Part shown: positions 1-8,836 of the stretch, one piece after another
Position numbering within the stretch: the first letter of the stretch is position 1
How the letters are laid out: the number at the start of each line of letters is the position of its first letter
Source: Chromera velia
Taxonomy: Eukaryota; Sar; Chromeraceae
DNA length: 12,621 bases
Direction of reading: 5' to 3'
Assembly (NCBI GenBank): GCA_018398765.1
Contig: JAHBMJ010003174.1
Span: forward strand, 1 to 12,621
Translations under genes and position numbers: made by a program
The notes under the pieces: generated by a model
Told to the model about the DNA's origin: nothing
What the model saw: only the letters and a program-made list of their open reading frames with translations
Databases searched by the model: none

Positions 1-2
1 TA

Positions 3-36
<34 letters not shown>

Positions 37-188
37 TGTATGTGTGTGTATGTGTGTGTATGTGTGTGTATGTGTGTGTGTGTGCGTGTGCTTGCGTGCG
101 CGTGTCTGTGTGTATGTGAGTGTGAGTGTGAGTGTGATAGTGAGTGTGTCTCTGTGTTTGTGTGTGCGTGCATGCGTGCGTGAGTGTG
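1..188. repeat. (TG)n microsatellite with TATG interruptions, probably intronic
   Basis: Nearly pure TG/TATG from the window start to about 90, then decaying into TGAGTG and TGCGTGCG variants. The open frame across it is only the repeat read as Cys/Val and is not a gene. It lies upstream of the TTTGCAG acceptor at 305, so it is most simply part of an intron of gene A. Long alternating TG is known to be able to adopt Z-DNA. Confidence 0.85.
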
Positions 189-305
189 GCAAAGGATCTC
201 CGACTGACTTTCAATTGTCGATGAAAAGGAAAATCCGGATGGACAGACCTCTGATTGTTTCTCTTCGATCGATCGATTGCCTAATGTGCATGACGTCCTT
301 TGCAG

Positions 306-3300
306 GAGAGGACCGGTATCCGAGGTCGTCAGGGAGGTTCTCTTTGAGTACTACGAGCCGAAGAAAACAGTCAGAGAGATCAACAGACAGTTGATCCCTG
401 AAGAGTTTCTCACGCAGCTGCACAATATTCGTGCAGGTTGTCCAATCAAGGTCAGATTGATCAACAAACAAAGAAAGGTCTTTCTTCGTTTGGTTTGTTT
501 TTGTGCAGTCACTTTTTCGAATGGGTTTATCGATCCGCAAAAGCCTTTCGCTCGGTTGGACACCATTCCTCGTTTCAATGCTCTCTCTCTCTCTCTCCCT
601 CTCTCTCTCAGTGCCACTCTTCGTTCACCCCCCTGTTCTTTCGCTTTCTTCTCGAGAAATTTCTTTGGAACGCCCTCTTGGTTGACTTCGCTTGGGCACT
701 TCTGTTCCTTCCCGACTTTTGCCCTTTCGATCACTTTTGTTTGTTTGTTGGTTTGTGTGTTTGTTTGTCTGTCTGTCTGCCAACGACTCTCTGTCTGTCT
801 GTCTTGTCTGTCTGTCTGAGTGCAGTTCATAGATCTCCACGGCCCCTCCTACGACCTTGTGGACAGCTTTTTGGACAGACTCCTCCTTGAGTTCGGCATC
901 ATTCCCAAGGGACCGCGGGGGGGGAATAGTTGGTGGTGCACCCCTGGCAGTGGCTACCTGAAGTCCAACAAGCCAGAGGCAAAAGGATATCCCATGAACA
1001 GCAGCTCGCGGTACAGATTTGCTAATAGAGCCGCGATCTGGAGCCTGCGAGAGAACGACACTGACTACAAGATCGTCTTTCGCGTCTGCCCCCACATCAT
1101 GCAGAGCATGATCGCTTCTGCCATCGTCTACTGCTCAGCCCCAGCAACGCCCAAGTCGGTGGTAGACAATTCATGCAGGGAGGGTGTGGATTCCTTTCAG
1201 AAATCAGATGCTTACCCAGTACGCTTCTTTCAACTCCCCTTCTCTGACTGACGCTGCATTCCCGAACACCAGACAGAGACTTCAAGTACGTCGGACAGAG
1301 AGAGAGAAGTGAGTGCACTACTCTTACGGAGGCGGCACAAACGTGTACTTCTCTGTTGGCCTGCCTCTCTCTGCTTCTCTCTCTGCCATTGTTGACAGCC
1401 TTCCCTGACTTCTTCCATCCATCCTCGCTGCTTCATTGTGCATTCATGCAGGTCCGAGGGGGCACCTGCACTTGGTGATTGGGACGGCCGTCTCTTCGCG
1501 AGCGCTGCCTCATTCGGAGCTGCCGTCCGAGAGCAGGAAGGGATTCTCGCAGGGGCTGTGCAGCAGCAGCAGGAGCAGCAGCAGCAGCAGCCAGATGACC
1601 GCTTGGAGGTCCGTCCACTGTGGAGGAGGGAGAAGGAAAACAGAGTCTTCCTCCTCGCGTCTGGCGGCGTGGGCGGTGATGAGGGAGGGAGGATCACGCT
1701 GGCTGAAGAGGAAGAGGAGTGGATACAGCAGCAAGTGGAAGGGTTGAAGGAGAAGGCGGAGCTGGAAGCAGTCGAGCTGATCCAAATCCCCCCACCGACA
1801 GACCAGTCAGTCAGCTCACCTTTTTCTCCGTACATAGTTGTTTAGACAAAGCGCTTATGTTCCCTCGGTCATTTTTTCCCTCGTCTCTTCTGCTCTTGTG
1901 TGTGTTCGTTGTGTAGTGCTGTGGGTCTCATCTCTCTCTGCTTGTTCTGTGTGTGCAATTGCGTTGGCGTTTTATTTCTCTTCCTTCTTTCCGCTGCCAT
2001 CTGTTCTTGTGTGTGTTTTTTGTGATCTTTCCTTGTCTTTGTGTGTGTCTGAAAAAGGGAGGGAGCGTTTCTGAGCTTGAGATTTTTTCCAGCGTGTTCG
2101 CTCAAATGGCGTGTTTGTTTCGCTGCGTTCAGACACTGCGACTCTCTCCGTGCTTTCCTTTGGGATCGACTTGTGAGCCCGTCGCTGTGGATCTCCCGTC
2201 AGCCCTCTGGAGAGGAAGAGAGTCCCGTCAGCGGAGACGAATTGGGGCACTTCATCCGCCTCTGTCTCGCTGGCTTTCGGAACGGTTTCAGAAGTATGAC
2301 TTCGGTGCTGCAGTCCTACTCAGCTCTCGTGAGAAACTGCTTGGCGCATACCGATCTTCTTCTACCCCCAGGTTCTGCCTCCTGCCTGGCTGACGGCGCC
2401 GCTGAAAAAGAAAAAGACCCCATTGCCCTCTCAGGTGGTGATGGCGACAGGGAGGGGGGAGAGGGCCTTGAGAAGTTCTCACCCGAAAGGCCGGCCTGCC
2501 AGACTACAGCTTCTGGGGTTTGGGAGACGGCTGACGGTAGCTTTCCTCAATCGGAGGGGGGAGGTGCGTCATCGGCTTCTGCTTCTGCAGCTGCGGCCTC
2601 TACACCGAATCTGCAGCAGCAGCCTTCTGAGATTGGAAGAGACAGGAAGCTGGCGGTGCGAGAAGGGAAGAAGAAGAAGAAGAATGGAGGATCCACTAGA
2701 GAAGGGGGTTCCGTGAAGAAGGAAATCCTAGGTGATGCTTCTTCTGTTGGTGTCGGTGACGCTTCTCCAATGTCTGCAGGATCTCCGGGTCCTGTAGTGG
2801 AGAGAATTCTCAGGGTCGGTCTGTCAGCGGAAAGAGAAAGAGATTCTTCACTGTGTTCCTCTTATCCGCTTTCGTTCTCTTCCTTTTCTCCTGTGCCTCT
2901 TCTCTGCGGTGTTTGTTTGAGGTTTGGGCGGTCAAATTTCATCTCCTGTTGGTTGATTTTTTTCCTTCCCATCTCCTCGCTGGTTGCAGGAGAACGTCCC
3001 TTTGCCGGCTGACCATGTCGCACAGTCAGGTAGGTGAGTCAGGCAAGGAAGTCGGTCTGTCTGTCTGTGTGATGGGGGGGGCCGTGCATTCGGAGGGCCA
3101 CGTGGGGTGTGCCATTCAGTCTCCGAGTGTGTGCGTTTGATGAATGAAATTCGAGTCACTTCGTTTGACCCTCTCTCACCTCTGTTTCCCCCTTCCCTTC
3201 CCTTCCCTAAATTCTGTTTCAGTCGGATTTTTGCAAGGAGTTGCTTTCAGTCACACTTTCCTCTCTGTCTCCATTTTTCTCTTCTCTTCTCTTTGGGCGC

Positions 3301-4399
3301 TTGCATGCATATCTTTCCTTTCCTTTCCTGTTCAGGCCTTGCTGTGCTGTAAGTGAGAAGCACTGATCGCGTGTTCAGCCCCGCCCACCCACCCACACAC
3401 ACACACATACACCCTCCCGCTTCTAACTATGGCTCTTCGTGTTCGTGCGTGGGTGCGATTGCATGCCCGTCTGCAAACTTCGAAAACATCTCCCAGCCGG
3501 ATCCCTCCGGTTCAGAGTCATACGATTCTTTTTTGCTGTTCTTGTTCTTCGGACAGACTTGAAAGAACCGTCCCTCTATGCGTTCTTTCTGCAGATCTAC
3601 AGCCGGACCTGACAGACGACGATAGACAGCCGCAGACGCCCCAGGCCGCGGGGGTGCAGAAGCGGGTGAAAGGGGCGAATCAGAAACTGAAGAGGCAAAA
3701 GGCGAATCAAGAGACGGGGAAGCTGAAAAAGGAACTCAAAAAAGCTCTTCTGCTCATTGGGCGGGAAGAGTCGCAGCAGCTGTCGGGTCTCTGGGAGAAA
3801 AGGCTTGATTACAGAGACCGGTCAGTGTGTGCCCCCCCCCTTTTTTCTTAATTTGTTTCCATGAGGGTGCGAGAGGCCGACGATACCACACGGAAACAGC
3901 AGGCCTCTTATGACAAGAGCGTACAGACCTCATCAGCGAGAATTGAAGAGACACGGAGGATTCGTTCATCGGCGCATTCTCTTTGCATTCTTGGCAGGCA
4001 GGTGCAGACACACACCTCTTGGCCTATTGCTGGCTTAACTTTAACTGTCTATGCACCCCTCAGTTTTCGTGTGGTTTGTGTCGTGTCATGTGGATTCGTC
4101 CTTGCGTGCGTCAATGAACTTTGACTGTCTGTGCACCCCAGAGTATCGTGTTGTGTCTTCTCTCTTCAGGTCTCTGGGACTGGTGATTTCTGAACTGAAG
4201 AACCAGTGGCAGGTCTACTTCAAGGTCCGACTCAAGCCCATCCTCGAGGCTCGAGCAAAGACGCACAGGAAAGACAAGTCACTCTACACCCTACTGAAGG
4301 ATGTAAGTCGATAGGCAGGAAGAAAGGGGAACGGGAGCAGGTCAGACAGACAGAAGTTTAATACTTCTCCGGATTTTGATGTCCCCCGTTCTGACTTTC

Positions 4400-4431
<32 letters not shown>

Positions 4432-5284
4432 TTCTTTCTTCATTTCCCCCCCCCCCTCCCTCCCGGCATGGGTCGGAAGAATCGAAACGTCAACAATGAG
4501 GACGTCCGTCAAGCTCGCTTCTTCTTCTCCTCTTTTGTTTGTGCCCCCCACTGCATGTACAAACAAACAAAGGCCTCCTCCCTCTGCATCTGCTGCAGTT
4601 CAAAGACCTCTTCGTGTATGAGTGCGCTGCCGACCCGAAGAGCCGCAGGAGAGGTCTGCTGAAGCCCCCCTCTCCGTCCCTCTCCTCCTCTCCACCTGCT
4701 GACCCCCTCGGTTTGGCCGTCTCCTCTTGTGGGGTTGGGGGGGGGAAGGGACCCGGAACCGGCGCTTCTTCGGGGGATCCCCCCAGCGTCGTCCCAACGT
4801 CGATTCGGGTCAGTCAGCGTACAAACAAAGTACGAGTGTGCGTGCTCGTGTATGTGTGTGTGTGTGTGTGTGTTGGTGTGTGTCAGCGTGTGTGTGTGCT
4901 TATTGGAAGGAACCCTTCTTTCTGCCTTGTTCCCCATCTGATCCACTTCTTTTCCTTTTTTCTCCATGCCGTCGCGCCTTGCTGGTGAAAGCTTGGTTTC
5001 GATGTGGTGCGCGTCCGAGTCTGACTGCCCTTCTGTCCGCAACTCTGCAGGTGTGTACACTTTCACGTCGCCAGGAGTATTTACAAGAACGCGAGGAGTA
5101 CGTGCAAGAACGCGCGAGATACCTTGAAGAGAGAGAGAAGAACCTTCGGGGAGCTGAGGAGCACCTGAGGACTGAGCAGGAGTTTCAAGAGGAGTGGAAG
5201 AAGTTTGAGGAACAACGGGAAGAATACGAGGGAATGAGGCAAAAACCGGATTGGTTCTCGGGATCTGTTTTGGGTGGACAGTGA
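306..5284 (+). CDS. Gene A: large spliced gene of unknown function (5' partial, nine exons)
   Basis: Exons 306-450, 826-1154, 1452-1805, 2133-2814, 2990-3029, 3595-3820, 4170-4302, 4599-4808 and 5051-5284 join without a frame break into 783 residues plus TGA. All introns are GT-AG. The first exon starts after TTTGCAG with a split codon, so at least one exon lies upstream. Residues 1-158 look globular and include IDLHG at 50-54. Residues 195-204 are Gln-rich. Residues 277-350 look globular (motif DELGHFIRLCLAGF). About 355-503 is Ser/Gly/Glu-rich low complexity with a Lys run near 455. Residues 525-645 are basic and helical, and 715-773 form a charged 7-residue repeat. No signal peptide or membrane segment is seen in this part. 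I do not recognise the family. The composition suggests a scaffold or nucleic-acid-associated protein, which is a guess. The shared frame across nine exons is the main evidence; single splice sites could be wrong. Confidence 0.72.
451..825 (+). other. Gene A intron with (CT)n and (TGTC)n tracts
   Basis: Donor GTCAGA after AAG, acceptor GAGTGCAG before TTC. It holds a CT tract at 581-609 and TTTG/TGTC tracts from about 737 to 820 that run right up to the acceptor. The phase is 0 on both sides. An alternative donor, GTTGTC at 436, is in the wrong phase for the next exon. Confidence 0.7.
1155..1451 (+). other. Gene A intron
   Basis: Donor GTCGGT after CCCAA; acceptor CATGCAG. Phase 2 on both sides, rebuilding a Lys codon. 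If it were not removed, the upstream frame would stop at 1249-1251. The middle is rich in CT and CTCTG words. Confidence 0.65.
1560..1591 (+). repeat. Coding CAG tract (polyglutamine) in gene A
   Basis: A CAG repeat interrupted by one GAG encodes four Gln, one Glu and five Gln (residues about 195-204) in exon 1452-1805. The other forward frame reads it as Ser, but only the Gln frame connects in phase to the exons before and after through CAA|GTCGGT and CCA|GTCAGT. Such tracts are prone to length change by slippage. Confidence 0.75.
1806..2132 (+). other. Gene A intron
   Basis: Donor GTCAGT after GACCA; acceptor GCGTTCAG before ACACTG. Phase 2 on both sides, rebuilding a Gln codon. It is strongly T/C rich with TGTGTG words and contains in-frame stops (first at about 1843). 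A downstream acceptor, CCGTCAG at 2202, keeps the frame only with a different donor. Confidence 0.68.
2815..2989 (+). other. Gene A intron
   Basis: Donor GTCGGT after CTCAGG, the same hexamer as the donor at 1155; acceptor GGTTGCAG before GAGAAC. Phase 0. The body is T/C rich (TTCCTTTTCTCC, TTTTTTTCC). Reading through it reaches TGA at 3010-3012. Confidence 0.68.
3030..3594 (+). other. Gene A intron, the longest complete one (565 nt), with a possible 13-nt internal exon
   Basis: Donor GTAGGTGAG after a 40-nt exon; acceptor CTTTCTGCAG before ATCTAC. Phase 1, rebuilding an Asp codon. Inside, 3336-3348 is bracketed by TTCCTGTTCAG and GTAAGTGAG, both strong splice-site matches. The 5' part has TG words, the middle CCCTTCCCTTCC-type pyrimidine tracts, and a CACACA run sits near 3392. 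Confidence 0.65.
3821..4169 (+). other. Gene A intron
   Basis: Donor GTCAGT after GACCG; acceptor TCTCTTCAG. Phase 2, rebuilding an Arg codon. It contains C9-T6 just after the donor, and a coding-looking stretch from 3866 that does not join in phase to the next exon (see rejected items). Confidence 0.65.
4303..4598 (+). other. Gene A intron with a (CTTT)n microsatellite
   Basis: Donor GTAAGT after AAGGAT, the best match to the eukaryotic donor consensus in this gene; acceptor ATCTGCTGCAG. Phase 0. A CTTT tract runs from about 4395 to 4440, followed by a C10 run. Confidence 0.72.
4809..5050 (+). other. Gene A last intron with a second (TG)n tract
   Basis: Donor GTCAGT after ATTCGG; acceptor ACTCTGCAG before GTGTGT. 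Phase 0. TG repeats at about 4851-4897. The following 234-nt exon holds the stop codon. Confidence 0.7.
5069..5254 (+). other. Eight 7-residue units forming a charged helix at the C-terminus of gene A
   Basis: After SRRQ, the translation falls into units of seven: EYLQERE, EYVQERA, RYLEERE, KNLRGAE, EHLRTEQ, EFQEEWK, KFEEQRE and EYEGMRQ. An aromatic or similar residue sits at position 2 of almost every unit, followed by Leu/Val and then charged residues. The first three units also resemble each other at DNA level (AAGAACGCG in the first two), which suggests 21-nt unit duplication. The hydrophobic residues lie next to each other, not in the usual a/d spacing, so a single charged alpha helix is as likely as a coiled coil. 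Confidence 0.8.
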
Positions 5285-5959
5285 GAGCAGGCAGGCAGGC
5301 ACCTTGGTGAAAATTTGGGGGGAGACTTTGGGCGTTATTCTCGAACCTCTTTGGTTTGCATGAAGAAAGGAGGGTGTGTGACATCAGACAGGCAGGCCCT
5401 CTCGATCTTTTCTTTGACGGGTTGGAAGGGGAGGGGAGGGGAGGTGGGGCTGCATGGTTCTGTGTCGACATGCATCCATTCAATCGGCTCGTTCCGTTAG
5501 GGATGTGATGCGTGGGCACCCATCACACCCCATCACTGCGGTCGATCATCGCACATGATTCTTCCGTGAGACCAAATGGGAGAGACTGCCCTGCGATGAA
5601 AGTGATCGATCGTGGTGTGTGCATGCGCAGCATCGCGTCAGAGCCCTTTTCTTTCCTGGATGATCCTGGATGGAGAGTGATCCAGCACCTTACCTGCACT
5701 TCTTTTCTTCCTTTTCGTCGGCATGTGTGGAAGCGGCTCTTCGAGAGTCGTCGCAATTAATGACCGCCTGTCATTTCTTCGCTCATGTGGGGGCACCATT
5801 TTCTCTTCTTTTGTCTCACAAATACCTCGTGCATGTGTTTCGAGTGTGTCGAGCCCGCTTGTATGAAGTGAATGCGGTGAGAAGTGCTTCGCGGTATACC
5901 CCATTCACGTACTGTTTCTTGACCGGAGACCGTGACCGTGACTATAGGACTACAAAACA
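5285..5959. other. 3' flank of gene A: no gene seen
   Basis: Follows the gene A stop. It contains GCAGGCAGGCAG just after the stop, a G-rich tract at 5428-5449 and GATCATCGCACATGATTC/GTGATCGATCG words. Short open frames here lack coding character. No AATAAA-type signal could be placed with confidence. Confidence 0.5.
5428..5449 (+). other. G-quadruplex-type G tract
   Basis: Three GGGG blocks joined by single A, then AGGTGGGG. This meets the usual four-run G-quadruplex pattern with very short loops. It lies about 145 bases after the stop of gene A on the transcribed sense strand, so it could form in the 3' UTR RNA or act in termination. Function is inference. Confidence 0.6.
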
Positions 5960-6384
5960 AAACCCAAACGATTCAGTCAAATCAAATAGTCAAATCAGAA
6001 AGACTCTGAAAAAGATTAAAGACGATCACGTTTAAGAATAGTAATTCTCTAGGTAATTCCAACAGAATCCATAAATATTAACAGGTAAATATGACTGGAA
6101 TTGTGAGTTATAACCACTGTCAGTTCAAACAACTGATCGACTCTTTCTGGTTCACGTCGTCAACTTCATGAGAAATTATAGCCCTAGAATTAGCCTCTAA
6201 AGTCATCATTATCATCATCATCATGATCGATACGTCATCGGCCTATATGAATAGGTTTGACCCAGGGTTTGACCTTAAATCTAAATTCTAGCCGAGATTG
6301 TAGCTAGAATTAGAGCTAAAATTTAATAGCTCAGGCTACTAGCTAAAATTTTAGTCTAAATTACTTTAGCAGTTACTAATTTTA
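5960..6384. other. AT-rich spacer with short palindromes, start of the repeat block
   Basis: Base composition changes sharply near 5960 from C/T-rich gene flank to A/T-rich sequence. It includes an (ATC)n run near 6206-6223, several variants of CTAGAATTAG/TAGCTAAAATT, and a perfect 12-base palindrome CTAAAATTTTAG at 6343-6354. No open frame of note. Probably part of, or nested with, older repeats. Confidence 0.5.
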
Positions 6385-6419
6385 TATTATTTTAGTGTAC
6401 TATATATACGAAGGCTGGG

Positions 6420-6536
6420 AAAAGGTTCATTTAGAAAAGGTTCAAATCTGAAAAAGTGAACCTGTTGAACCTGTTTTGAACCTGTTGAACCTGGTGAACC
6501 CTAGTGGTAAACCTGTTTTGAACCTGTTTTTGAGAC
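6420..6536. repeat. Left GAACCT/AGGTTC subterminal array
   Basis: Two AAAAGGTTCA copies in one orientation, followed by at least five GAACCT copies in the other, many as TTGAACCTGTT(TT). The first copies can pair with the later ones as hairpins. The word is absent from the flanking gene regions I read. Confidence 0.75.
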
Positions 6537-7249
6537 TATGCCACTAACCATGCCATGACCTAGGCCATGACCATGCCTAGCTAGATACCTAGGATCATGC
6601 ACACACGCGTGGCCACTAGGACAAGCCTGGCCAGGGCCTAGGCCAGCGTGAACGCGCCGTCCACGGCTTAGAAGAAATAGAGAGCCGGAGCTGGGTGTCT
6701 AACAAGTTAATTTAGACTAAATAATGGTCTGGGTCAAACGGAATTGGGGTTAAACAGACCGTAAAGGCAGCGTTTAAAGCGCTGACTTAGGGGCCTTACT
6801 AGGCTATGGGAATTTGCCATGGGCCGGGGGCGTAGCGGGGCTAAAGGGTAGATAAGGTTAGGCAAGGGGCCAGAGGCGGTGCCGCCGGCCATGGGGGGCA
6901 GACTAGGGCCTAGACTAGGGCAAACAAAGCCGGCGGGCGGGCCCGGCCCGGGCAGGCCGGGCACAAAGCTATAGGGCACGAAGGTAAGTTAGGCCAGACC
7001 AAAATCGCCAGACCCTAGGCCGGATCTAGGGCCGGACCGGTTGACAAATTGAATCCAGCGTTGAACTTTAAATATATTTTTGTTTTGAATTTCATATACA
7101 ATCTTTACAGCACCTTTCACAATCTTTAGATTACCCGAAACTTGGCAAAAAACACTAAAACTATCGGGAAAACTAGTGGGAAAACGCCGAAAAAATATGT
7201 AAAAACTCAAAATACAGTATAAAAAACGGCAAGTTGGCATTAATTAAAA

Positions 7250-7341
7250 ATAAACCTGTTTTTGAACCTGTTTTTGAACCTAATTCAGGTTCATTACTTC
7301 AAAGTGAATGGTTACTGTGAACCTTGAACCTTGAACCTTTT
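7250..7341. repeat. Right GAACCT/AGGTTC subterminal array
   Basis: Two TTTTTGAACCT units, one AGGTTCA, then three GAACCTT units in tandem ending in TGAACCTTTT, which is the inverse of the left terminus. It mirrors the left array and supports reading 6385-7374 as one element. Confidence 0.72.
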
Positions 7342-7374
7342 CTTAGCACTAATATATACTACTGTAAACTAATA

Positions 7375-7665
7375 TTTTAGTTTATTGTTCAAAATTATTT
7401 TAGAATCTACTTTAAATCACTTTAAGTTACGTACTATGCTGGATTACTTAGGTACAAGTCGAGGCCCGGCAGTGGACCGTGGGGTGACCTGAAACATAAA
7501 TCCTATCCTATCCTAGAATTACCTTAAATGACTGTAAATCACTTACCTATAAATGACTCAAGCTTGCAAGGTAAAATAAATTATACACTAAAAAAAAAAG
7601 GCTAATTGAAACCATTGCAAATAAAATCTGTTAGTTGTGAATCAAAAGTTATGTTTGTCAATACA
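7375..7665. other. AT-rich spacer between the two repeat types
   Basis: Contains TTTAAATCACTTTAAGTTAC-like words, TCCTATCCTATCCTAG, a GAGGCCCGGCAGTGG segment and an A10 run near 7591. No gene. It resembles 5960-6384 in style (CTAGAATTA and TAAATGAC words), so both may be remnants of one older insertion split by the element at 6385-7374. Confidence 0.4.
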
Positions 7666-7939
7666 TTTGAGCCTAGGTTTGAGTCGTGCCCATATTACCA
7701 TCTGTTTTAGGCAACTAGGAGTCTTCTAACGCTTGCACTAGCGCTTGTATATGCTCCGTACCTGGCTGCCCTCCTACCCCGGTGGATTCTTCCTTGCCTG
7801 CAGTATGCTTAGAAGCTATCACACACAAGGCCTCGGGTTTAGCCCTAATCATCATCATCATCATCATGTTTATTGTTATTATTATTATTAATCGGTCTAT
7901 GGCCATCATGCAGTGCATGAGTCTAGGACAATGCTTTAT
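7666..7939. repeat. 275-base dispersed repeat, copy 1
   Basis: Matches 8837-9111 in the same orientation over its whole length, with five substitutions and a one-base indel by eye. It begins TTTGAGCCTAGGTTTGAG and ends CAATGCTTTAT. It carries an (ATC)6 run followed by an (ATT)n run near its right end. No coding capacity is shared between the copies beyond the short frame through ATC/ATT, which differs after the indel. Not bounded by TG...CA, so a standard LTR is unlikely. Confidence 0.92.
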
Positions 7940-8836
7940 TGCCCCTTTGCCAGACCTGCATCATACAACGGGAGGGGGCTTCATTCTGGCAACTCTAAAC
8001 ACCCTGCATCTTGAAGATGTTTTCTAAATCGCTGATGTCGTTTCCTTTCTGTGGGAGGAGTGCGACAACTGCAACAGAGACTCTCAGGCAGTAGAGGCAG
8101 ACAGGAAAACCGGTGGAGAGGGGGGACAGGAGATGTACTTGGGAGATAGAAAAAGAACATTCAAAAGGTGAGACGGGAAGAGAGGTAAGTAAGCATCACA
8201 TGCATCGAATCGCAGGTCTTACGATGGAGGGCGCAGACAGATGTTTCACAAGAGTCGCAGGGCCGGTATGGGTGAGTGTCTGAGTATCAGGGTGACCTTC
8301 ATTTGTGCCAACAATTCGCTTTGCGTGGCGTGTTTTAGAGGGGTGGAGTCTTTCAATAGCAACCACTTTCTCCCCCTTTCTTAGGCTCTGTCTAATTTAG
8401 CTTCAATTTCGGTTATAATTGTATTCAGAGCCTCTCGATCTGCTCTTGTTTCTGTGCATTTAGTCAGTCGGTGCAGTGGATCGTCTGCTTTCAAAATTGC
8501 CTCTGCATGTAGGGCAAACCGCGTCTTCTAGCCCTCTGTACGGTGCATGGGGGCGACCACCAAGCAACATATACAGCAAGGCTGAAAAAGGGCCTGAGGA
8601 CCAGATCGCAGCGCGAGGGAGGGAAACGAAACGGGGGGACGAAGGGGATGAAAAAAAAGTAGAGGAAAGGAAGAGGAGAGACAAGCGTTGGGCAGTAGGA
8701 TAAGACGTTTAGAACACATTCAGTCTGACGCCTCTGCCAAACCGCCCCCCGTGAAGCGGCCCTTTCTAGACAACCATCAATCCATTCATCAACTTCCCGG
8801 TTGATCACTGCTCTTAAGAGAAGGAGACGGCCAACG
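7940..8836. other. Unique sequence between the two direct repeat copies: no gene seen
   Basis: About 0.9 kb of mixed composition. It holds a purine-rich stretch at about 8600-8690 (GAGGAAAGGAAGAGGAGAG type) and short frames on both strands without recognisable motifs. If the flanking copies arose together, this is the body of a composite element; nothing in it looks like a transposase or reverse transcriptase. Confidence 0.5.

Larger units (their letters stand above)
6385..7374. mobile_element. Candidate non-autonomous DNA transposon with terminal inverted repeats
   Basis: The left end, 6385-6429, and the reverse complement of the right end, 7332-7374, align over about 45 bases with small gaps. 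They share TATTA.TTTA..GT, then A.TATATAT, and end in AAAAGGTTCA. Just inside each end lies an array of GAACCT/AGGTTC words, many as GAACCTGTTTT. Clustered short motifs next to inverted ends are known as transposase-binding subterminal repeats in several DNA transposon superfamilies, including hAT. The centre (about 6590-7060) is GC-rich with GGCC and CCTAGG words. Minus-strand frames there are open only in pieces and show no transposase motif. I could not identify a target-site duplication, and the ends may extend some bases further. Confidence 0.5.

Noticed and set aside
2-394. Open frame of 130 codons over the TG microsatellite
   Set aside because: The translation is a Cys/Val repeat from TG DNA, and the frame differs from the exon at 306.
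829-1530. Smr domain suggested by IDLHG and, in another frame, HLHLVIGTAVSS
   Set aside because: Both resemble Smr motifs, but they are in exons whose phases do not connect (the second needs phase 1, the model gives phase 2), the spacing is too long, and the frame holding the second motif runs into a Ser repeat and then a stop at about 1747.
3866-4001. Possible extra exon of gene A (polar, coding-looking stretch after a 45-nt gap)
   Set aside because: It can be entered in phase after 3820, but no donor within it leaves the phase needed by the exon at 4170. Skipping it joins cleanly.
5512-6035. Open frames downstream of gene A
   Set aside because: Short, without recognisable motifs or supportive splice sites, and running into the AT-rich repeat block.
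6734-7240. Minus-strand open frames inside the inverted-repeat element
   Set aside because: One is Pro/Gly low complexity from GGCC-rich DNA, the other is short and AT-driven. No transposase, zinc finger or other motif is visible, and the two are separated by stops and a frame change.
7666-7939. tRNA-derived SINE, from GGTTTGAGTCG (box B-like) and the ATC/ATT tail
   Set aside because: There is no convincing A box at the right distance, no cloverleaf could be drawn, and about 50 shared bases continue after the simple-sequence tract.
8476-8808. Overlapping open frames on both strands between the direct repeats
   Set aside because: No motif, no splice-consistent extension, and composition follows the purine-rich DNA. 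Either strand is equally open, which suggests chance.
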